Positions 9,208-20,633 of a stretch of DNA of 64,000 nucleotides are shown here, piece by piece. The stretch comes from Pseudonocardiaceae bacterium (GTDB lineage Bacteria > Actinomycetota > Actinomycetes > Mycobacteriales > Pseudonocardiaceae), in assembly GCA_009377865.1 (NCBI GenBank), contig WHTH01000012.1, positions 18,711 to 82,710 of the forward strand, given 5' to 3'. A program made the translations under genes and the position numbers. The notes beneath the pieces are model-generated. The model was not told where the DNA came from, did not search any database, and saw only the letters and a list, made by a program, of their open reading frames with translations. Position 1 is the first letter of the stretch; every line of letters begins with the position of its first letter.

Positions 9208-10802
9208 TTCTTGCCGAACTTCAGCTTCGATGGGTCGAAGCCGGGCGGCAACTGGTCCATGCCCGCCAGCCCGGGCGGCAGCTGGCCCTGCGAACGGCCT
9301 TGCCCCGCGCCGGGCAACTCGGGCATCCCGCCGCGCACCTTGGGCTGCGTCGGACCCTGCTGACGAGTGCGGCCCTTGCCCTTCTTGCCCTTTTTGCCCT
9401 TACGGTTCTTGCTCGCGCCGCCACCAGCACCGGGCAGGCCGAACCGCCCGGCCATCTGCTGCATCATCTTGCGGGCCTCGAAGAACCGGTCGACGAGCTG
9501 GTTGACGTCGGTGACGGTGACACCGGAACCACGGGAGATGCGTTGCCGGCGGGAGGCGTTGATGATCTTCGGATCAGCCCGCTCGTCGGGAGTCATGCCG
9601 CGGATGATCGCCTGCAGCCGGTCCAGGTGGTTGTCGTCGACCTCGCCCAGCTGGTCCTTCATCTGGTTGGCGCCGGGCAACATCCCGAGCAGGTTGCCGA
9701 TCGGCCCCATCCGGCGGACTGCCTGCATCTGCTCGAGGAAGTCGTCCAACGTCAGCTCGCCGGAGCCGATCTTCGAGGCAGCCGCTTCGGCCTGCTCGGC
9801 GTCGAAGACCTGCTCGGCCTGCTCGATAAGGGTGAGCACGTCGCCCATACCCAGGATGCGGCTGGCCATCCGATCGGGGTGGAAGACGTCGAAGTCATCG
9901 AGCTTCTCGCCGTTGGAGGCGAACAGAATCGGCTGCCCGGTGACCTCACGGACCGAGAGCGCCGCCCCGCCACGCGCGTCACCATCGAGCTTGGTGAGCA
10001 CCACCCCGGTGAAGCCGACCCCGTCGCGGAACGCCTCGGCGGTGCTCACGGCGTCCTGCCCGATCATCGCGTCGACCACGAACAGCGTCTCGTTCGGCGT
10101 CACGGCATCGCGGATGTCGGCGGCCTGGCGCATCAGCTCTTCGTCGATGCCCAGCCGGCCCGCGGTGTCGATGATGATCATGTCGTGCTGCCGCGACCGC
10201 GCCTCGTCTACGCCACGACGGGCGACGTCGACCGGATTCCCCGACGAGCCCTGCGACGGCTCGTCCTCCCCCGACGCTCCCGGCTCTGCTGATGGCCCGG
10301 TCGCTGACGCTCCCGGGTGGGGCGCGTACACGGGGACACCGACGCGTTCGCCGACCACCTGCAACTGCGTCACGGCGTTGGGGCGCTGCAGGTCGCAGGC
10401 CACCAGCAGCGGGGTGTGCCCCTGGCCACGTAGCCAGCGGGCGAGCTTGCCGGCCAGGGTGGTCTTTCCCGATCCCTGCAAGCCGGCGAGCATGATCACC
10501 GTGGGCGGGTTCTTGGCCAGGTCCAGCCGCCGGGTCTCGCCACCGAGGATGGCCACCAGCTCCTCGTTGACGATCTTGACGACCTGCTGGGCCGGGTTCA
10601 GCGCAGCCGAGACCTCGGCGCCCTTAGCGCGCTCCTTGATCTGCGCGATGAACTGCCGGACCACCGGCAGTGCGACATCGGCATCCAGCAGCGCGATACG
10701 GATCTCGCGGCAGGTGGTGTCTATGTCGGCGTCGGTGAGCTTGCCCTTGCCGCGTAAGCCGCCCAACGTAGCGGTGAGCTGGTCGGAGAGGGTGTCGAAC
10801 AC
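9204..10802 (-). CDS. ffh: Signal recognition particle protein Ffh (SRP54)
   Basis: GTPase that binds 4.5S RNA and nascent signal sequences and pairs with FtsY. N domain 1-90 (MFDTLSDQLTATLGGLRGKG); G domain with G1 GLQGSGKTTLAGKLA, G3 DTAGRLGIDEELM and G4-like TKLDGDARGG; Met-rich M domain after about residue 300, with the RNA-binding RRQRISRGSGVTVTDVN. At 532 aa it is longer than most Ffh because of an insertion of about 25 residues rich in Gly/Ser/Pro/Glu in the G domain (around residues 160-185) and a Lys/Gly-rich C-terminal tail. GTG start with GAGGAG upstream. Confidence 0.97.
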   Translation of the reverse strand: MFDTLSDQLTATLGGLRGKGKLTDADIDTTCREIRIALLDADVALPVVRQFIAQIKERAKGAEVSAALNPAQQVVKIVNEELVAILGGETRRLDLAKNPPTVIMLAGLQGSGKTTLAGKLARWLRGQGHTPLLVACDLQRPNAVTQLQVVGERVGVPVYAPHPGASATGPSAEPGASGEDEPSQGSSGNPVDVARRGVDEARSRQHDMIIIDTAGRLGIDEELMRQAADIRDAVTPNETLFVVDAMIGQDAVSTAEAFRDGVGFTGVVLTKLDGDARGGAALSVREVTGQPILFASNGEKLDDFDVFHPDRMASRILGMGDVLTLIEQAEQVFDAEQAEAAASKIGSGELTLDDFLEQMQAVRRMGPIGNLLGMLPGANQMKDQLGEVDDNHLDRLQAIIRGMTPDERADPKIINASRRQRISRGSGVTVTDVNQLVDRFFEARKMMQQMAGRFGLPGAGGGASKNRKGKKGKKGKGRTRQQGPTQPKVRGGMPELPGAGQGRSQGQLPPGLAGMDQLPPGFDPSKLKFGKK

Positions 10803-10879
10803 GCCGGTCGTGCTCCTCGAGTCCGGGGTCTGCAGGTCGGTGCGACCTGCTGCCAGCGTAGCCCGCGGTTTTCACCACC

Positions 10880-11062
10880 GTGCTGCTGGTCGGCGGGATG
10901 GTCACGCTGGTCTTCGTCGACGAGATCGCGGTCGGGCTGACCCCTTACGCCGAGCACTGGTCGGCGGCGCTGCGTGGAGCGGTGCGGGTGGCGGCGGGCA
11001 TCGCGGTGGTGGTGGCCGCTCGCATCCCGCCCGGGAGTGCCGTCCCTGCCGAGAGCCGGTGA
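10880..11062 (+). CDS. Possible small membrane protein, function unknown
   Basis: A 60-aa plus-strand frame between the divergent start of ffh and the end of glnD, in a 275-bp gap without any other gene. It reads VLLVGGMVTLVFVDEIAVGL, then a short polar loop, then a second hydrophobic segment GAVRVAAGIAVVVAARIPP, i.e. two candidate membrane helices. There is no convincing ribosome-binding site in front of GTG 10880 or of the internal ATG. Hydrophobicity of the frame argues for coding, but it may be a remnant. I do not recognise a family. Confidence 0.4.
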   Translation: MLLVGGMVTLVFVDEIAVGLTPYAEHWSAALRGAVRVAAGIAVVVAARIPPGSAVPAESR

Positions 11063-11077
11063 CGCCCCGGCGTCGCC

Positions 11078-13552
11078 TCAGGGAGCGCGGGTGGCGGCGA
11101 TCACCGCGCGTTCCACCTGCCGGCGCTGCTCGCGCCGGAGGCTCCCGTTGCCGTTCGGCCCTGTCAGGCAGAAGGAGTCGATGACTGAGCCACCTCGTGT
11201 GACCAGCCGGGCCCAGCGGATGTCGGCCTCGCAGCCCTCCAACTCGGTCGCCACCCGGTACAGCAGTCCGAGCCGGTCGGCCGCACGCAGCTCGAGGACG
11301 ACAGCGCCGGTGGCCTCGTCGTCGAACCACAACACTCGAGGCTCCTGCCCGGCCCCTGGGCGGGTGTCGGGGTAATCGCGTTCCTTGCCGGCGAGGCGTT
11401 TGCGCAGTTCGATCGACCCGTCCAGCGCCCGGATCAGCTCCTGACGCAGCAGCGCCGGCTCGGGCGGCGTGCCGAACAGCGGCGAGACCACGAAGGTGTC
11501 GACGGCGGCCCCGGCGTGCGAGCGCAGCGAGGCAGCGTGCACCTGCAGCGAGTGCAGCGCGAGCACCCCGGCTGTCCGGGAGAGCAGTCCCGGTCGGTCG
11601 GGTGCGACCACGGTCAGCGACAGCGTCGAGCCCGGTGCCGCAGCCCTGTCGGTGTGCTCGTCGCGGCGCCCGTCGGTGTGCTCGTCGTCGCGCTCCAGGT
11701 GCACCCCGCCGTGCTCGGCCATCCGGCGCTGAGCCTCGGTCAGCGGCGCTGGTTCGGGCAACGGCCGCCCCGCCAGCACCGCGCGGCATCGGTGGGTGAG
11801 GTCGGAAACCAGCTGGGCCTTCCAGCCGGTCCAGACTCCGGGGCCGGTCGCGAGCCCGTCGGCCTCGGCGAGCGCAGCCAGCAGTTCGAGCAGCACCCCG
11901 TCCCCGCCGATGGTCTCGACGACGCGCTCGACGGTGACGGGGTCGGCGAGATCCCGGCGGGTGGCGGTGTGGGGTAACAGTAGGTGGTGTCGAACCATCG
12001 CAGCGAGGGTGTCGACGTCCGACGGCCACAGCCCGAGCCGGCGCCCCACCTGCTCGGCGATCGCCGCCCCCACCACCGAGTGAGATCTGCCCCGACCCTT
12101 TCCGATGTCGTGCAGCAGCGCGCCGAGCAGCAGCAGGTCCGGGCGCGAGACGTCGGAGACCAGCCCGCCGGCGTGCGCGGCGGTCTCGACCAGGTGCCGG
12201 TCCACCGTCCAGACGTGAGCGCGATCGCGCGGCGGCAGGTCGCGGACGGCTCCCCACTCGGGAAACAACCGGCCCCACAGCCCGGTGCGGTCCAGTGCCT
12301 CCACCACGTCCACCACGTCGTGGCCCGCGCCGAGCAGTGACAGCAGCTCGTCGAGCGCGGGTCGCGGCCACGGCTGGCGCAGCTCGGGTGCCGTGTCAGC
12401 GAGCATGCCGAGGGTGCCCGCGGCCAGCGGCATCCCGGTTCGTGCGGCGGTGGCTGCCGCACGCAGCAGCAGCGCCGGGTCCCGCCGGGGATGCGCACTG
12501 CGGGCCAGCACCACCTCCCCGGCCTGCGCCACGATGCCCTCATCGAGCGGTCGGCGGGCCGGGGCACGTGTCATCGATCCGCTCAGCGCCGCCAGGTTCG
12601 GATGCGATGGTGCCCGGACCCCCCGTCCGGGCATCGCAGCCTGGGCGCTGCGCACCGCCACATCGACGGCGTACACCACGGTTCGGGCGGCGCCGGACAG
12701 CGCCCTTGCCAGGTCGAAGCGGTCGCCGAGTGCCAGCGCCGCGGCCACCTCGTCGGCGTCCTGCGCGCGCAGCACGTCGGTGCCGCGTCCTGTCAGCCGG
12801 TGCAGCTCGGTGCGCACGTCGAGCAGCAGCTCCCGTGCCGCGGTGACCTCGCCACGGCTGCGGTCGATGAGCTGCCCAGCCGCCAGCGCGTCGAGCAGGT
12901 AGATGTCGCGCAACCCACCGTGGCCGCTCTTGAGATCCGGCTCGATCCGGTGCGCCACGTCGCCGCACCGTTCCCAGCGCTGCTGGGCCGCTTGCACGAT
13001 CTCGTCGACCCGGTCGCGGATCCCCCGGCGCCACGCCTGCCGCACCGCTTCGAGCAGCGTGGCGAACAGGCTTGCGTCACCGGCGATCAGCCGGACCTCC
13101 AGCAACCCGAACGCTGCCCGCAAATCGGTGCTGGCGATACCGACCGCCTGCCCGACCGTGCGCACGCTGTGGTCGAGGCGGATCCGGGCGTCCCACAGCG
13201 GGTACCACAGCGCCTCGGCGATCGGCTCGATATCAGCTCTGCCGTCGTGCAGCAGCACGAGGTCGAGGTCCGAGTGCGGAGCAAGCTCGCGGCGGCCGAG
13301 CGCACCCACCGCCGCCAACGCGCTCCCCTTTCCGACGCCCACCGAAGCCGCATGCGACGCCAGCCAGAAGTCGTGCAGGTCGACGAGCGCGGCGCGCATC
13401 GCCTCTGGGGACAGCCGGTGCTGGCGGGGCTGCCTGTTGAGCAGTACGGCACGTGCGTGGACGAGATCGGCCGCTGCGGTGTCCGGGCCCGCTGCGGGCC
13501 CGGACACCGCAGCAGACCCGGACACCGCCGGGCTGTCGGAGGCGGTCACCAC
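11078..13552 (-). CDS. glnD: PII uridylyl-/adenylyltransferase GlnD
   Basis: Modifies and de-modifies the PII protein in response to nitrogen status. The nucleotidyltransferase site is ALGRRELAPHSDLDLVLLHDG (about residues 84-104, two Asp metal ligands). A GlnD middle domain (RIEPDLKSGHGGLRDI) follows, then an HD phosphohydrolase site (LGALLHDIGKGRGRSHS) and two C-terminal ACT domains (TVVAPDRPGLLSRTAGVLAL and LELRAADRLGLLYRVATELE) that sense glutamine. At 824 aa it is full length. The N-terminus has a short Ala/Ser/Gly repeat (AVSGSAAVSGPAAGPDTAAA). It is last in the amt-glnB-glnD operon and begins directly beside the glnB stop. In actinobacteria the enzyme usually adenylylates PII. Confidence 0.95.
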   Translation of the reverse strand: MVTASDSPAVSGSAAVSGPAAGPDTAAADLVHARAVLLNRQPRQHRLSPEAMRAALVDLHDFWLASHAASVGVGKGSALAAVGALGRRELAPHSDLDLVLLHDGRADIEPIAEALWYPLWDARIRLDHSVRTVGQAVGIASTDLRAAFGLLEVRLIAGDASLFATLLEAVRQAWRRGIRDRVDEIVQAAQQRWERCGDVAHRIEPDLKSGHGGLRDIYLLDALAAGQLIDRSRGEVTAARELLLDVRTELHRLTGRGTDVLRAQDADEVAAALALGDRFDLARALSGAARTVVYAVDVAVRSAQAAMPGRGVRAPSHPNLAALSGSMTRAPARRPLDEGIVAQAGEVVLARSAHPRRDPALLLRAAATAARTGMPLAAGTLGMLADTAPELRQPWPRPALDELLSLLGAGHDVVDVVEALDRTGLWGRLFPEWGAVRDLPPRDRAHVWTVDRHLVETAAHAGGLVSDVSRPDLLLLGALLHDIGKGRGRSHSVVGAAIAEQVGRRLGLWPSDVDTLAAMVRHHLLLPHTATRRDLADPVTVERVVETIGGDGVLLELLAALAEADGLATGPGVWTGWKAQLVSDLTHRCRAVLAGRPLPEPAPLTEAQRRMAEHGGVHLERDDEHTDGRRDEHTDRAAAPGSTLSLTVVAPDRPGLLSRTAGVLALHSLQVHAASLRSHAGAAVDTFVVSPLFGTPPEPALLRQELIRALDGSIELRKRLAGKERDYPDTRPGAGQEPRVLWFDDEATGAVVLELRAADRLGLLYRVATELEGCEADIRWARLVTRGGSVIDSFCLTGPNGNGSLRREQRRQVERAVIAATRAP

Positions 13553-15213
<1,661 letters not shown>

Positions 15214-15337
15214 GCATGACCTCCTCGCCTCGAAAGCCGCACGGGTCCGAGCGCGGCATCTCGGATAGAGGATCCGTTGATGGTGTTTCGATCACCGGTA
15301 CGCTGCGTTGCAGGGTCGTGAAGTTCGCCCTCCGGAC

Positions 15338-15364
15338 GTTACGCCCGCGTTTCGGGCTCGTCAC
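15338..15364 (-). promoter_or_regulatory. GlnR-type operator upstream of amt
   Basis: Read on the minus strand the site is GTGAC-n6-GAAAC-n6-GTAAC. This matches the first three boxes of the actinobacterial GlnR consensus (GTnAC-n6-GAAAC, repeated) with exact 6-nt spacing. The fourth expected box (15327-15331, AGGGC) does not match. It lies in the 261-bp gap upstream of amt, between the starts of the nitrogen operon and the end of ftsY. GlnR itself is not in the window. Confidence 0.75.
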
Positions 15365-15474
15365 CGATCGCCGCACAGCGCCCCTTCGCCGCGCACGATG
15401 AGACGAAGGTCCCCATCGCGTCGTAGGGAGTGCCACGTAGGCCCCCTTCGCCGCAGCGTTGGCGTGACTGCTGG

Positions 15475-16800
15475 CTAGCCGAGCAGGGCGTCGACGAAGG
15501 CGTGGGGCTCGAACGGGGCCAGGTCGTCGACACCCTCCCCGAGGCCGACGAGCTTCACGGGTACCCCCAGCTCATGCTGCACCTGGAAGACGATGCCGCC
15601 CTTGGCCGTGCCGTCGAGCTTGGTCAGCACGATCCCGGTGATGTCGACGACCTCGGCGAACACCCGCGCCTGCGTCAGCCCGTTCTGGCCGGTGGTGGCA
15701 TCGAGCACCAGCAGCACCTCGTCCACGTCGGCCTGCTTGGACACCACCCGCTTGACCTTGCCCAGCTCATCCATCAGCCCGGTCTTGGTGTGCAGCCGGC
15801 CAGCCGTGTCGAGCAGCACGGTGTCCACGTGGGTACTGGTACCACGCTTGACCGCGTCGAAGGCGACACTGGCGGGGTCGGCCCCCTCAGCGCCCCGGAC
15901 GACTTCGGCACCGGCGCGGTGGCCCCAGGTCTCGAGCTGGTCGACGGCAGCGGCGCGGAAGGTGTCGGCCGCGCCGAGCAGCACCCGGCGCCCGTCTGCG
16001 ACCAGCACCCGGGCGAGCTTGCCCGTGGTGGTCGTCTTGCCGGTGCCGTTGACGCCGGCAACCAGCACGACGCCCGGTGTGGCAGCACCGTCGCCGGTGT
16101 GTGGCAGCGCGCTCACCGAACGATCGAGATCGGGGCGCAACGCCTCCACGAGCACGTCGCGCAGCGCGTTACGGGCCTGATCGGCGGTTCGTACACCCCG
16201 CGAGGCGAGCTCGCCACGCAGTCGCTCGACGATCTCCGTGGTAGCCGCGGCCCCGAGGTCAGCGAGCACCAGGGTGTCCTCGACGTCGGTCCAGGAGTCC
16301 TCGTCCAGATCTCCCGCACCGAGCAACCCGAGCAGGCTCTGCCCCAGCGCCGAGCGGGATTGGGACAGCCGGCCCCGCAACCGCTCCAGCCGCCCGCTGG
16401 TGGGCTCGATCGCCTCGGCCGGCTCGGGTGGGGCCGTCGACGGCGGCTCGGGCGGCGGCCCGGGCGGGGCCTTCGGAGGCGGTGCCGGCGGCGCCTCATC
16501 GGCTGGCGCTGACGGGGCCTTCGGCGCCGGCGGCGGCGGTGCCGCCGGCGCTTCCGGTTCGCCCGCGGCAGGCGGGGCGGCAGGTGGTGGTCCGCCACCG
16601 CCGCTGGAGAAGCTGATAGGGCCACCGGCGCGGTAGCGGGGGGGCGGCTTGGCAGTGTCGGTAGCCTCGGCACCCTCCGGTTCCTCGCGCTCCGCAAAGC
16701 TGATCCGCCGGCGACGGACCAGCAGCAGCCCGACCGCCAGTCCAATCAACAGGGCCACCGCGACGGCGACGGACACCCAGATCACAACAGTGGTCGACAC
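15475..16800 (-). CDS. ftsY: Signal recognition particle receptor FtsY
   Basis: SRP receptor GTPase at the inner face of the membrane. An N-terminal transmembrane helix (about residues 5-29, VVIWVSVAVAVALLIGLAVG) is followed by a basic patch RRRR. A Pro/Ala/Glu-rich linker covers about residues 38-125. The NG domain follows, with G1 GVNGTGKTTTTGKLA, G2 region DTFRAAAVDQL, DTAGRLHTKTGLMDEL and TKLDGTAKGG. The acidic A domain seen in E. coli is replaced by the Pro-rich linker and membrane anchor, the usual actinobacterial form. Confidence 0.96.
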   Translation of the reverse strand: MSTTVVIWVSVAVAVALLIGLAVGLLLVRRRRISFAEREEPEGAEATDTAKPPPRYRAGGPISFSSGGGGPPPAAPPAAGEPEAPAAPPPPAPKAPSAPADEAPPAPPPKAPPGPPPEPPSTAPPEPAEAIEPTSGRLERLRGRLSQSRSALGQSLLGLLGAGDLDEDSWTDVEDTLVLADLGAAATTEIVERLRGELASRGVRTADQARNALRDVLVEALRPDLDRSVSALPHTGDGAATPGVVLVAGVNGTGKTTTTGKLARVLVADGRRVLLGAADTFRAAAVDQLETWGHRAGAEVVRGAEGADPASVAFDAVKRGTSTHVDTVLLDTAGRLHTKTGLMDELGKVKRVVSKQADVDEVLLVLDATTGQNGLTQARVFAEVVDITGIVLTKLDGTAKGGIVFQVQHELGVPVKLVGLGEGVDDLAPFEPHAFVDALLG

Positions 16801-16876
16801 CCGTTCATCCTGTCATCCGGCCGTCGTAGGCACTTCAGGGCAACGGGTGGGCCGGAGTTGACGTTCGGCCCGCGAA

Positions 16877-19800
16877 CTAGTCAACCTGTCCACGTACTGC
16901 GCTCTCGTCGAGCCCGTGGACGGCGCCGTTGCGGTCACTGTCGGAGCGCAGCCGCTGCGAGATCACCGTGGTGATGCCGTCGCCGCGCATGCTCACCCCG
17001 TACAGCGCGTCGGCCACCTCCATGGTGGGCTTCTGGTGCGTGACGACGATCAGCTGCGACCGGTCGCTGAGCAGCTCGAGCAACCCGATCAGCCGGCGCA
17101 GGTTCGTGTCGTCGAGCGCCGCCTCGACCTCGTCGAGTACGTAGAACGGCGACGGGCGGGCGCGGAAGATGGCCACCAGCATCGCCACCGCGGTCAGCGA
17201 CTTCTCACCACCCGACAGCAGCGACAGTCGCTTGATCTTCTTGCCCGGCGGCCTGGCCTCCACCTCGATGCCGGTCGTGAGCATGTCGTCGGGGTCGGTG
17301 AGCACCAGCCGGCCCTCGCCCCCGGGGAACAGCGCAGCGAAGACGACCTCGAACTCGCGCGCGACGTCGTGGTAGGCGGCGGAGAAAACCTCGAGGATCC
17401 GCTCGTCGACCTCCTTGACGACGGTGAGCAGGTCGCTCCGGGTGTCCTTGAGGTCCTCGAGCTGGGTGGACAGGAACTTGTAGCGCTCCTCGAGCGCGGC
17501 GAACTCCTCCAGCGCCAGCGGGTTGACCTTGCCCAGCAGCGACAGATCACGCTCGGCGCGCTGCGCCCGACGCTGCTGGGAGGCCCGGTCGTAGCCGGTC
17601 GGCTGCGGCGCGGTCACCTGCTCACCGCGCTCGGCGGCGGCCTCGTACTCGGCGATCTCGTCGGCCGGCGGCGGCACCGCGACCTCCGGACCGTACTCGG
17701 CGACGAGGTCTTCGAGCCCGATGCCGAAGTCCTCGGTTATCCGGGACTCGAGCTGCTCGATCCGCAGCCGCTGCTCGGCGCGGGCCACCTCGTCGCGGTG
17801 CACGGTGTCCGTGAGTTTGTCCAGCTCACCAGCCAGCTCCTTGACCCGCCCGCGCAATCCGGACAGCGCCTGCTCCTGCTCGGCGCGGTCGGCCGCGACG
17901 GCATCACGATCGGCGACCGCACGCTGCAGCGAGGTCTCGATGCGGCGGCACGCGGTCTCGCCTGCCGTCACCACCTGCGCCGCCACCGCCGCCCCGCGCT
18001 CGCGGGCGGCGGTCGCCGCGGCTGCCCTGGCACGTGCTCCCCGCTCTGCCTGGGCGTCGCGGCGCAACCCGTCGGCTCGGCCCTGCAGGGCTCGGGCGCG
18101 CTCCTCGGCGGTGCGTAGTGCGAGCCGCGCCTCCACCTCCTCGCCACGGGAGGTGGTCAGCGCGGCAGTGGCCTCGTCCCGCTCGGTGGTGTCGGGTTCG
18201 GCATCGGTCGGCTCGTGCTTCGCCAGCCGCAGCCGCTCCTGCAGCTCGGCCAGCTGCGCCGAGGCCTCCTCGCGCCGGGCCTCGACCGCTGACCGTTGCT
18301 CCTGCAGCCGTTCGGACTCACTCGACGCCGAGCGCGCCGCCTGGCCGAGCTGGCCGAGCTGCTCGGCGACGGCGGAGTGCTGCGCGTCGGACTCGTGCAG
18401 CGCCGCGAGGGTGTTCTCCGCGTCGTCGGCGCGTGCCGACTCCTCGGCGCGTGCCCCCTGCAGGGCGGTGGCAAGCTGCTCGATCCGCGTCTCGGAGTCG
18501 GCCAGGCGCATCGTGGCGTCATCGACCGCGGCCTGCACCTCGATGACGCTGCGGCTGCGTCCCGAGCCGCCGTGAGCCCAGTCCGCGCCCAGCACGTCGC
18601 CCTCCGGCGTCACCGCGCGCACCGATGGCTGCGCAGCCACGAGATCGCGCGCCGCGGCCAGGTCGTCGACCACGGCGGTGCGCGTCAGCATCCGGTGCAG
18701 TGCGCCGACCAGCGGCTCGGGAGCGCTGACCAGATCCACCGCCCAGCGGGCGCCGGTCGGCAGCGCAGGCCACCCGCCGGATTCGGCGCTTCCCCAATCG
18801 CCATCGGGCGCCCCGCCGACGAGCATCCCGGCGCGGCCGGCGTCGCGCTCGCGCAGCAGCTGCAACGCAGCCGCCGCGCCATCGACCCCGGAGACCGCCA
18901 GCGCGTCGGCCGCGGTACCCAACGCCGCGGCGACAGCCGCCTCGGCACCGGGCTCCACCGACAGCAGCCCGGCCAGCGAGCCGAGCACGCCGGGCAGCGT
19001 CTCGCCGGCGGCAAGCAGCGCCTCGGAGCCGTCCTTGCGGTCGAGGCCGAGCGAGAGTGCCTCGACCCGCGCCGACCACGACGCCCGCTGCTGCTCGGCC
19101 TCACGATGCTCGGCAGTCAGCTCGGTGACCCGCGCCTGTGCCTCGGCGTGCGCGGCCAGCGCCGCCTCGTGCCGTTCATCGAGCCCGACCTCGCCGGCGT
19201 CGAGTGTTCCGATCTCGGCTTGGCGCTCGTCGAACTCTCGCTGTGCACTGCTGGCCCGCTCCCGAGCCTCGGCCAGCGCGGCCGACAGCCGCTCGATCTC
19301 ATCCGCGGTGGCCCCGGACTTCGATCGCAGCGCCTCGACCTCGCCGGACAGCCGGGCCAAGCCCTCGCGCCGGTCGGCGACCGCGCGTACCGCGGCCACG
19401 TGGGCGCGCTCGGCGTCGGCCACCGCCTGCTCGAGCTCGGTGCGACGCTGCTGCGCACCGGACAGCATCGTGCCGGCCTGCGCGACGGCCTCGTGGCGTT
19501 GCGCCTCCTGCGCGGCGACGGCTTCGGCCTCACGGTCGAGCTCGTCGGGGTCGTGCCCGCGGCGCTGCTCCTCGGCGGGTGCACTCAGGTGCCGGGCGCG
19601 CTCGGCAGCCAGCCGAGTGGTGCCCCGCAGCCGCTCGGCCAGCGCGGACAGCCGGTACCAGGTGTCCTGCGCCGTGGCCAGCCGGGGCGCGGAGTCGGCG
19701 AGCTGCTGCTCCAGCGTCGACAGCCGCGTCTGCGCGTCCTGCAGCGCCGTCTCCACCTCGGTCCGCCGAGTCCGGGCGTTGGCCTCGTCGGCCTCCTCGC

Positions 19801-20527
19801 GAGCCAGCTCGCCCCGCAACGTGACCAGGTCATCGGCTGCTAGCCGCAGCCGGGCATCGCGCAGCTCGGCCTGCACGGTCTGTGCCTTGCGGGCGATCTC
19901 GGCCTGCCTGCCCAGCGGCTTGAGTTGGCGGCGCAGCTCGGTGGTGAGGTCGGTCAGCCGGGTGAGATTGGCCTGCATCGCGTCGAGCTTGCGCAGCGCC
20001 TTCTCCTTGCGCTTGCGGTGTTTGAGGACGCCGGCTGCCTCCTCGATGAACCCGCGGCGCTCCTCGGGTTTGGACTGCAGGATCGCTTCGAGCTGGCCCT
20101 GCCCGACGACGACGTGCATCTCGCGGCCGATGCCCGAGTCCGACAGCAGCTCCTGGACGTCGAGCAGCCGGCACGAGCTGCCGTTGATCTCGTACTCGCT
20201 GGCGCCGTCGCGGAACATCCGGCGGGTGATCGACACCTCGCCGTACTCGATCGGCAGCGCCCCGTCGGCGTTGTCGACGGTCAGCGTGACCTCGGCGCGA
20301 CCCAGTGGCGATCGGCCGGCGGTGCCGGCGAAGATCACGTCCTCCATCTTGCCGCCCCGCAACGCCTTGGCGCCCTGCTCGCCCATCACCCACGACAGCG
20401 CATCGACGACGTTGGACTTGCCGGAGCCGTTGGGGCCGACCACACAGGTGATTCCCGGCTCGAAGCGCAGCGTGGTGGCCGCGGCGAAGGACTTGAAGCC
20501 CTTCATCGTCAGGCTCTTCAGGTGCAC
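16877..20527 (-). CDS. smc: Chromosome segregation protein SMC
   Basis: Condensin ATPase that organises the chromosome. Walker A VVGPNGSGKSN (about residues 30-38) and the Q-loop (SWVMGEQG) are at the N-terminus. Two long coiled coils flank a hinge (about residues 490-660, ALAVSGVDGAAAALQLL region). The C-terminal head has the ABC signature LSGGEKSLTA (about 1104) and Walker B FYVLDEVEAALDD. The start is taken at GTG 20527 (VHLKSLTMKGFKSFA); the open frame upstream is not SMC-like and the Walker A spacing fits this start. 1216 aa is normal. The upstream acyP is 106 bp away. Confidence 0.96.
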   Translation of the reverse strand: MHLKSLTMKGFKSFAAATTLRFEPGITCVVGPNGSGKSNVVDALSWVMGEQGAKALRGGKMEDVIFAGTAGRSPLGRAEVTLTVDNADGALPIEYGEVSITRRMFRDGASEYEINGSSCRLLDVQELLSDSGIGREMHVVVGQGQLEAILQSKPEERRGFIEEAAGVLKHRKRKEKALRKLDAMQANLTRLTDLTTELRRQLKPLGRQAEIARKAQTVQAELRDARLRLAADDLVTLRGELAREEADEANARTRRTEVETALQDAQTRLSTLEQQLADSAPRLATAQDTWYRLSALAERLRGTTRLAAERARHLSAPAEEQRRGHDPDELDREAEAVAAQEAQRHEAVAQAGTMLSGAQQRRTELEQAVADAERAHVAAVRAVADRREGLARLSGEVEALRSKSGATADEIERLSAALAEARERASSAQREFDERQAEIGTLDAGEVGLDERHEAALAAHAEAQARVTELTAEHREAEQQRASWSARVEALSLGLDRKDGSEALLAAGETLPGVLGSLAGLLSVEPGAEAAVAAALGTAADALAVSGVDGAAAALQLLRERDAGRAGMLVGGAPDGDWGSAESGGWPALPTGARWAVDLVSAPEPLVGALHRMLTRTAVVDDLAAARDLVAAQPSVRAVTPEGDVLGADWAHGGSGRSRSVIEVQAAVDDATMRLADSETRIEQLATALQGARAEESARADDAENTLAALHESDAQHSAVAEQLGQLGQAARSASSESERLQEQRSAVEARREEASAQLAELQERLRLAKHEPTDAEPDTTERDEATAALTTSRGEEVEARLALRTAEERARALQGRADGLRRDAQAERGARARAAAATAARERGAAVAAQVVTAGETACRRIETSLQRAVADRDAVAADRAEQEQALSGLRGRVKELAGELDKLTDTVHRDEVARAEQRLRIEQLESRITEDFGIGLEDLVAEYGPEVAVPPPADEIAEYEAAAERGEQVTAPQPTGYDRASQQRRAQRAERDLSLLGKVNPLALEEFAALEERYKFLSTQLEDLKDTRSDLLTVVKEVDERILEVFSAAYHDVAREFEVVFAALFPGGEGRLVLTDPDDMLTTGIEVEARPPGKKIKRLSLLSGGEKSLTAVAMLVAIFRARPSPFYVLDEVEAALDDTNLRRLIGLLELLSDRSQLIVVTHQKPTMEVADALYGVSMRGDGITTVISQRLRSDSDRNGAVHGLDESAVRGQVD

Positions 20528-20633
20528 GGTGCGCCGGCCCCTCCTCGCCGCTGCCCCTCGGCTGTCGGCGCCGAGGCTACCTGCCCTACCCGGCGGGACA
20601 GGGCCACAGACTCCCGATACGGCCCGCGGGGCA

